Source: Spartobacteria bacterium (GTDB lineage Bacteria; Verrucomicrobiota; Kiritimatiellia; RZYC01). Taken from it: a stretch of 46,625 bases of DNA. The first letter of the stretch is position 1. Every line of letters starts with the position of its first letter. The notes below the pieces were generated by a model that was not told where the DNA came from, did no database searches, and was given only the letters and a program-made list of their open reading frames with translations. This document shows, one piece after another, positions 41,917 to 46,625 of this stretch. The stretch is from contig RZYC01000024.1 of NCBI GenBank assembly GCA_009930475.1, forward strand, positions 1-46,625, read 5' to 3'. The position numbers and the translations under genes were made by a program.

Positions 41917-43548
41917 ATGAGAAAAATTGAACGCGCGATTATCAGTGTCTCAGATAAAACAGGCATTGTACCTTTTGCTCAGGCTCTGGCGGATTTCGGG
42001 GTGGAACTTTTATCGACCGGCGGCACGGCGAAACTGCTGCGGGAAAAGGGTATTGCTGTAAAGGATATTTCGGAGTTTACCGGGTTTCCAGAAATGATGG
42101 ACGGACGAGTCAAAACCTTGCATCCCAAAGTGCATGCAGGTCTCCTGTATTTACGTGAAAATGCCGATCACTGTCGCCAGCTGGAAGAGCAGGCTTTTGC
42201 TCCCATTGACTTGATTTGCGTGAATTTGTATCCCTTTGAATCAACGGTAGCCAAGTCTGGTGTTTCTTTTGAAGAGGCCATTGAACAGATTGATATTGGC
42301 GGCCCCACCATGATCCGTTCAGCCGCTAAAAATATGAAATATGTAACGGTTGTCACCGATGCGTCTGATTATGCGCGGGTTATTGACGAGATGAAAGAGA
42401 ATGACGGGGCTACGTCTGAATCATTTCGTTTACAACTGGGTCAGAAGGTTTTTGCGCGCGTTGCTTCTTATAATGCCGCCATTGCAAATTATCTGGCAGA
42501 CCACGTGGAAGGGGACTTGCAGAAGCCTCTGGTTGTCACGGCTCCTGAAGGTAGTGTCCTTCGTTATGGTGAAAATCCCCATCAGAGCGCGGCTTTTTAT
42601 CGCGGGGATGACCCCGGGGAAGCGGCGATCGCTTACACAGAAGTGCTGCACGGCAAGGAAATGTCTTACAATAATTATGTCGACGGGAACGCGGCACTGG
42701 AAGCGGTTAAGGAACTTAGCGGACAGTCGGGTGTCGCAATTATTAAACATACCAATCCCTGTGGGTATGCCGTGGGTTCCAAACTTGATGAAGCGTTCGA
42801 GGCGGCTTGGGCCGGTGATCCTGTGTCGTCTTACGGCAGCGTGATTGCTGTTACCGAGAAAGTCGATATGGCGGTTGCAGATAAACTCAAGGGCCGCTTT
42901 ATTGAAGCACTGATTGCACCGGACTTTGACGAAGAAGCGTTGCAGGCCTTGAAAACCCGTAGCAAAAATATTCGCTTGCTCAAACTGATGCATCCGATGG
43001 GACCCGCTAAAAAAGGAACCGAACTCAAGCAAATTACCGGTGGCTGGCTGCTGCAGGACCGCGATGTGGAGCTGGTCGATGGATACAGGTTGGTAACGAA
43101 GACGGCATTCCCTGAGTCGAAAATGGCTCTGGCTGAATTCGGAATGAAGGCCTGTAAGCACGTTAAATCTAATGCGATTGTGATCGTATATGAATACAAG
43201 CCCGGCGATTATGCTTTGTTGGGTATGGGTGCCGGTCAGCCAAACCGTGTGGATTCTGTCCGTAAACTCGCTGTGGCAAAATGTCGTGAAAATATTGAAG
43301 CGATGTTTGGTGAAACCGATGCGTATAAGGCCGATCCTGAGGCATATGTGGCTAAAATCATGGCTGATGCCGTGCTGGTGTCCGATGCCTTCTTCCCCTT
43401 TGCTGATAATATCGATTTCGCCGATGCGGCCGGTATCCGCTACATTATTGAGCCTGGCGGTTCGATGCGTGATCAGGATGTGATTGCGGCCTGTGATGAA
43501 AAGGGTATCGCCATGCTTTTCACAGGAATGCGTCACTTTAAACATTAA
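41917..43548 (+). CDS. purH: AICAR transformylase/IMP cyclohydrolase
   Basis: 543 residues. The N-terminal cyclohydrolase domain starts RAIISVSDKTGIVPFAQAL and has STGGTAKLL and DGRVKTLHPKVHAGLL. The C-terminal transformylase domain has KHTNPCG (catalytic Lys-His), GDPVSSYGSVIA, GGWLLQDRD, KHVKSNAIV and SDAFFPFADNID. It makes the last two steps of IMP synthesis. It is about 15 residues longer than E. coli PurH and has SSYGS where E. coli has SAFGG. AAGGAAG precedes the ATG. Confidence 0.94.
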   Translation: MRKIERAIISVSDKTGIVPFAQALADFGVELLSTGGTAKLLREKGIAVKDISEFTGFPEMMDGRVKTLHPKVHAGLLYLRENADHCRQLEEQAFAPIDLICVNLYPFESTVAKSGVSFEEAIEQIDIGGPTMIRSAAKNMKYVTVVTDASDYARVIDEMKENDGATSESFRLQLGQKVFARVASYNAAIANYLADHVEGDLQKPLVVTAPEGSVLRYGENPHQSAAFYRGDDPGEAAIAYTEVLHGKEMSYNNYVDGNAALEAVKELSGQSGVAIIKHTNPCGYAVGSKLDEAFEAAWAGDPVSSYGSVIAVTEKVDMAVADKLKGRFIEALIAPDFDEEALQALKTRSKNIRLLKLMHPMGPAKKGTELKQITGGWLLQDRDVELVDGYRLVTKTAFPESKMALAEFGMKACKHVKSNAIVIVYEYKPGDYALLGMGAGQPNRVDSVRKLAVAKCRENIEAMFGETDAYKADPEAYVAKIMADAVLVSDAFFPFADNIDFADAAGIRYIIEPGGSMRDQDVIAACDEKGIAMLFTGMRHFKH

Positions 43549-43636
43549 TATTTTAAATCAGTATTGAAATATCGATTCAAAAGGGATACACATCTCGAAC
43601 TTTCCGAACTTTCAATAAGCAACCTTGGAGATAAAT

Positions 43637-44716
43637 ATGACGAGAGCGTATAATTTTAATGCAGGGCCTTCGACTCTTCCCGAAGATGTTTTGAAGGAAA
43701 TACAGGCCGAACTTCTCGATTATCAGGGCTCGGGAATTTCTATTATCGAATCCAGCCACCGCGCCAAAGAATACGCTGCAGTGCAGGCTGAAGCTCAGGC
43801 CAATATCCTGAAATTAGCTGGAGTGGGCGACGACTACTACGTTCTATTCATGGGTGGTGGTGCCACCGCACAGTTTGCCATGATTCCTATGAATCTTGCC
43901 GCTGATGGTCAGTCCATGGCCTATGTCAATACGGGGGCCTGGTCTAAAAAAGCGATCAAAGAAGCGCAGTTGCGCGGCCCCGTGAAGATCGTTGCTGATA
44001 CAACGGCCGAACGTCCAGCCTGCATTCCTGATCCCGCCAGTATCACCGTTCCTGATGACTGTGCCTATTTGCATATCACGTCCAATGAAACCATTGGTGG
44101 AACGCAGTGGGCCAGTTACCCTGTGACCTCTGTTCCGCTGGTTGCTGATATGTCATCTGATATTTTCTGCCGCCCCATCGACGGCAATCAGTTCGGTCTG
44201 ATTTATGCCGGTGCGCAGAAAAATCTGGGACCGGCCGGTGCCGCCGTAGTGATCATTCGCAAAGATTTGGCCGACCGTGTTGGTGACAAGGTCCCGTATA
44301 TTTTCCGCTACAAACTGCATATGGAAAATGATTCCATGTTAAACACCCCGCCTTGCTTCAGCGTGTATGCCATCAATCTGGTCACTCGCTGGATCGAGAA
44401 AAATGGCGGAATTACAGCGATGGGTGAGCGCAACGCTCTGAAAGCGAAGAAAATATACGATGTCATCGACGGTACCGATTTTTATAGCGGCACCGCCGCT
44501 GTAAATTCCCGTTCGATCATGAATATTACCTTCCGCCTTCCCAGCGAAGAGCTGGAAGCCAAATTCGTGAAAGATGCCAAGGCCCAAAAGATGATCGGCC
44601 TGAAAGGACATCGCTCTGTCGGCGGCATTCGTGCTTCCATCTACAATGCCTTTCCCGCAGCCGGTATTGATGCGCTGATCGAATTTATGAAGGAATTCGA
44701 ACGCACGAACGGATAA
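43637..44716 (+). CDS. serC: Phosphoserine aminotransferase
   Basis: 359 residues from the ATG at 43637 (GGAG seven bases before). FNAGPSTLPEDVLKEIQAE, GGGATAQFAMIPMNL, HITSNETIGGTQW, DMSSDIFCRPID, and GLIYAGAQKNLGPAG with the PLP Lys. It makes phosphoserine from phosphohydroxypyruvate and glutamate for serine and possibly vitamin B6. A strong terminator follows. Confidence 0.95.
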   Translation: MTRAYNFNAGPSTLPEDVLKEIQAELLDYQGSGISIIESSHRAKEYAAVQAEAQANILKLAGVGDDYYVLFMGGGATAQFAMIPMNLAADGQSMAYVNTGAWSKKAIKEAQLRGPVKIVADTTAERPACIPDPASITVPDDCAYLHITSNETIGGTQWASYPVTSVPLVADMSSDIFCRPIDGNQFGLIYAGAQKNLGPAGAAVVIIRKDLADRVGDKVPYIFRYKLHMENDSMLNTPPCFSVYAINLVTRWIEKNGGITAMGERNALKAKKIYDVIDGTDFYSGTAAVNSRSIMNITFRLPSEELEAKFVKDAKAQKMIGLKGHRSVGGIRASIYNAFPAAGIDALIEFMKEFERTNG

Positions 44717-44734
44717 TAACTTGACCTAAAGACC

Positions 44735-44775
44735 AAAGCGTGTTCAACTGTCGGCTCATTTGAACACGCTTTTTA
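44735..44775 (+). terminator. Rho-independent terminator of serC
   Basis: AAAGCGTGTTCAA (44735-44747) pairs with a TTGAACACGCTTT arm ending at 44772, followed by T's. A 13-base-pair stem. Confidence 0.92.
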
Positions 44776-44776
44776 T

Positions 44777-44851
44777 GCGCCCGTAGTTCAATGGATAGAG
44801 CGCTAGCCTCCGGAGCTAGAGATAAGGGTTCGAATCCCCTCGGGCGTACCA
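44777..44851 (+). tRNA. tRNA-Arg (anticodon CCG)
   Basis: Full cloverleaf. Acceptor GCGCCCG with CGGGCGT, D-arm region GTTCAATGGATAGAGC, anticodon stem CTAGC/GCTAG with loop CTCCGGA (anticodon CCG), and TTCGAATC in the T-loop. The CCA end is encoded (44849-44851). The acceptor has a G1-U72 pair. It reads CGG codons. Confidence 0.97.
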
Positions 44852-44917
44852 CCTTCTTTTCGGATTTCCTGAAAATAAAAATGTGAATTCCTTTTACAGG
44901 ATGATTTATTCGTATGG

Positions 44918-46213
44918 TCAGACCCAGTCGATTCCATCATCCAGATCATCATCGATGTCGATGATATCGTCGAAATCAACATCAGCACCTTCCGCGCCAT
45001 TCACAACGTCGAATGTTCCATCCATGCCCGCCACAGCATCTGGGAGGATCCCTGTGGTAGTCAATATCTGATCAAATTGATCGCACAACTCATCAAATAA
45101 GGGTTCACCACCGGTCAGTGATTCTACAGAAGGATACCACGCGGCAAAACGATCATAGGGCAGCTCACCAATCGTATGCACGTGATCCAAGGCAAACTGC
45201 GGCGGCGAATCGGCTGTTGCCACCATATGAAAACCAGAATCTTCCCATGCATTCAAAAATTGATCCAGCGGATATTCCGCCGCAACTTCGCCCGTTCCCG
45301 GATCCGTTATGACGACCATCGGATCATCCGGATCAGAAATATCCACGCCAGAAACCAGTACCGCATGATCCGGACGATCACCCGTCGTAATATCTTCCAG
45401 CCGTTCCATTAGCTCCATATAGGCACTGTTGCGCTGCCATAACTCGCCCGAATCAACCGCAACAATCACGCGATGCCCCTGTGCCAGTTCATTGGTTAAA
45501 TGAAAAATCGTTGCACGTTCATAGGTGTTGGTATCAATGCCCTGCGCTTCCAGTAGCATCCCCACATCTGCCGCAAAGGTGCCAAATTCAGGGTCATACC
45601 ATCCATGACCCGCCGCCATGCGCATCAAATCCTCTTCCGAAAGTTCCACCCCGGAATCACGCAAAATCAGTTCCTGACATCGAATCGCACAGGTATTCGT
45701 ATACCCCTGCTGCACATCCGACGAAAGCAGCCCCGGCGCACCGTCCATTCCCACATCGGGTATCCCCGCTGAGTTAAATACCTCGTCAATCGTTGCATGC
45801 CTATTCATTCGTTCTCCTGCTCCATAATCGTTGTGCGCTTCCGAGACGGTTCCCAACGCCGGCATCGCTGACGGTACCGCGAGATACCCCAGACCCATCC
45901 CCGGAATAAAACCGGATACCGTATCGCTCAATCGCTCAAACACCGATGCTTGTTTCGTTGGCTCATGGTTTGCCGAATGTGATGCACATTCCGGCCCCAT
46001 CAGTCGATCCAGTGCCCTCCTGGCATCGATTTGTTCGGCCATCGTCGGTGCGTCAACAAAATCCGCCACTGCATCCACCTCCGCCAACAGCGAAACCACA
46101 TGCGCACATTCCGTACAGACCCGAACATGATCCAAAACATCCCGCATCCGTTCCGCAGAAAGCTTACCCTCTGCCAACAGACCAAGTTCCATATCCGAAG
46201 GACAATCAGTCAT
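44918..46213 (-). CDS. Zinc anti-sigma-like domain fused to a C39-type cysteine peptidase
   Basis: 431 residues. Residues 29-36 have the anti-sigma zinc motif HxxxCxxC (H29, C33, C36). After a linker, residues about 160-350 look like a papain/C39-like peptidase. Q169 precedes the nucleophile C175 (QQGYTNTCAIRCQ). The catalytic His is H283 (PDHAVLVSG) and the Asp D304 (ITDPGTG). A last segment of about 60 residues is highly acidic (ADVDFDDIIDIDDDLDDG). No signal peptide or membrane helix is evident. AAGGAGGT precedes the ATG, which overlaps the sigma-like gene by eight bases. It may bind and cleave, or be regulated by, its partner. The mechanism is inference. Confidence 0.75.
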   Translation of the reverse strand: MTDCPSDMELGLLAEGKLSAERMRDVLDHVRVCTECAHVVSLLAEVDAVADFVDAPTMAEQIDARRALDRLMGPECASHSANHEPTKQASVFERLSDTVSGFIPGMGLGYLAVPSAMPALGTVSEAHNDYGAGERMNRHATIDEVFNSAGIPDVGMDGAPGLLSSDVQQGYTNTCAIRCQELILRDSGVELSEEDLMRMAAGHGWYDPEFGTFAADVGMLLEAQGIDTNTYERATIFHLTNELAQGHRVIVAVDSGELWQRNSAYMELMERLEDITTGDRPDHAVLVSGVDISDPDDPMVVITDPGTGEVAAEYPLDQFLNAWEDSGFHMVATADSPPQFALDHVHTIGELPYDRFAAWYPSVESLTGGEPLFDELCDQFDQILTTTGILPDAVAGMDGTFDVVNGAEGADVDFDDIIDIDDDLDDGIDWV

Positions 46214-46490
46214 TACCCATTACCTCCTTCAACCGCTCGCGCAATGTGGCTAACGCCCGACTGCAACGGGTATAAACCCCGTTCACACTCATGTTCAGCA
46301 TGCCCGCGACCTCAGCCACCGGACGATCCTGCATTTTATACAAAATCAGTACCTCGCGATCTAACTTGTTTTCCAGCGACATAATTACCGCCATGACTTC
46401 ATCATACGTCAACGCGCCACCTTCGTCTTTTCCGTCGACGTAGGTTGGCTCTATATCATCCAGAGACACAACTCGCTGATTTTCTTGCAC
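46206..46490 (-). CDS. Sigma region 4-like (ECF-type) protein without region 2
   Basis: 94 residues from a GTG at 46490. The second half is an ECF sigma region 4: VIMSLENKLDREVLILYKMQ, then a helix-turn-helix with RPVAEVAGMLNMSVNGVYTR and CSRALATLRERLKEV. No region 2 is present. The frame is open upstream (SRFFWRKYGNRVQ) to a TAA at 46560-46562 without a start. The best Shine-Dalgarno (GGAG, 46507-46510) sits before an ATG at 46499-46501 in another frame that ends after 16 codons. The gene may start at the GTG, may carry a frameshift, or may be a stand-alone sigma4 protein. It is coupled to the anti-sigma/peptidase gene. Confidence 0.65.
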   Translation of the reverse strand: MQENQRVVSLDDIEPTYVDGKDEGGALTYDEVMAVIMSLENKLDREVLILYKMQDRPVAEVAGMLNMSVNGVYTRCSRALATLRERLKEVMGND

Positions 46491-46601
46491 CCTATTTCCA
46501 TATTTTCTCCAAAAGAAGCGAGAAAGGGGGGATGTCCCGTCAATTGTTAAAAGTAAGTATTATGAGATCTCCATAACTTACTATCTTTATGCTCTATCAG
46601 T

Positions 46602-46619
46602 GGGATGGGTACCCCTCCC
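46602..46619. promoter_or_regulatory. 18-base near-palindrome upstream of the sigma4 gene
   Basis: GGGATGGGTACCCCTCCC is its own reverse complement except for one mismatched pair. It lies about 110 bases before the sigma4-like gene, at the window edge, and could be an operator. No matching site elsewhere was noticed. Confidence 0.3.
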
Positions 46620-46625
46620 TTCCTC

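Noticed and set aside
42430-43545. 371-residue minus-strand frame opposite purH
   Set aside because: Shadow of purH codon usage; the plus frame is an unmistakable PurH.
44777-44900. tRNA-Arg as an integration site for the right-end genes
   Set aside because: No partial copy of the tRNA 3' end and no integrase gene is seen in the window.
1-46625. CRISPR array
   Set aside because: No array of regularly spaced short direct repeats with unique spacers was found.

Overview
The window is a bacterial chromosomal segment of moderate GC content, coding on both strands. It carries a PPi-type phosphofructokinase, a six-subunit Rnf complex in the order C-D-G-E-A-B, glucosyl-3-phosphoglycerate synthase and palindromic TTCCAA/TTGGAA intergenic repeats. 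This mix fits an anaerobic or facultative member of the PVC superphylum, perhaps Kiritimatiellota- or Lentisphaerota-like. That placement is inferred from gene content and feel, and there is no 16S gene to test it.

Bases 1-6800 are a decayed accessory region. It holds a broken pRiA4/ORF3-like gene, a DUF3800 gene with the tail of a lost upstream partner, two copies of a 125-bp hairpin repeat that each lie 3' of a minus-strand gene, an unknown two-gene pair, and a minus-strand operon of secreted Sel1-repeat proteins. In that operon one gene has an in-frame stop and the next has a frameshift. A 1.26-kb gene-free stretch (5567-6827) follows, with a 132-bp direct repeat, an inverted fragment of it, and a 31-bp tandem repeat.

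Bases 6828-24753 hold a glycosyltransferase pair, pfp, rlmB, deoB, an intact M20 peptidase, an HDOD protein, hslO, a complete potABCD polyamine importer, and a compatible-solute-like cluster. The cluster consists of a catalytically dead M20 paralogue, gpgS, a GT4 enzyme, a HAD protein and a LOG-family protein.

Bases 24777-31693 form one tightly packed operon for aromatic amino acids and lipid precursors: hisC, aroF, tyrA, aroA, cmk, plsC and a flippase-like membrane protein, behind a good sigma-70 promoter. Bases 31931-37579 are the Rnf operon, led by a tiny Cys-rich membrane protein. It runs straight into three overlapping glycosyltransferase genes, the last fused to a serine-acetyltransferase-like domain. 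A PPOX protein, purH, serC with a strong terminator, and tRNA-Arg(CCG) follow.

The right end, on the minus strand, holds the most unusual pair. A protein with little more than sigma region 4 is translationally coupled to a protein that joins a zinc anti-sigma-like N-terminus to a C39-like cysteine peptidase domain. This is the best candidate for an undescribed regulatory system. The second is the pseudo-M20/gpgS/GT4/HAD cluster.
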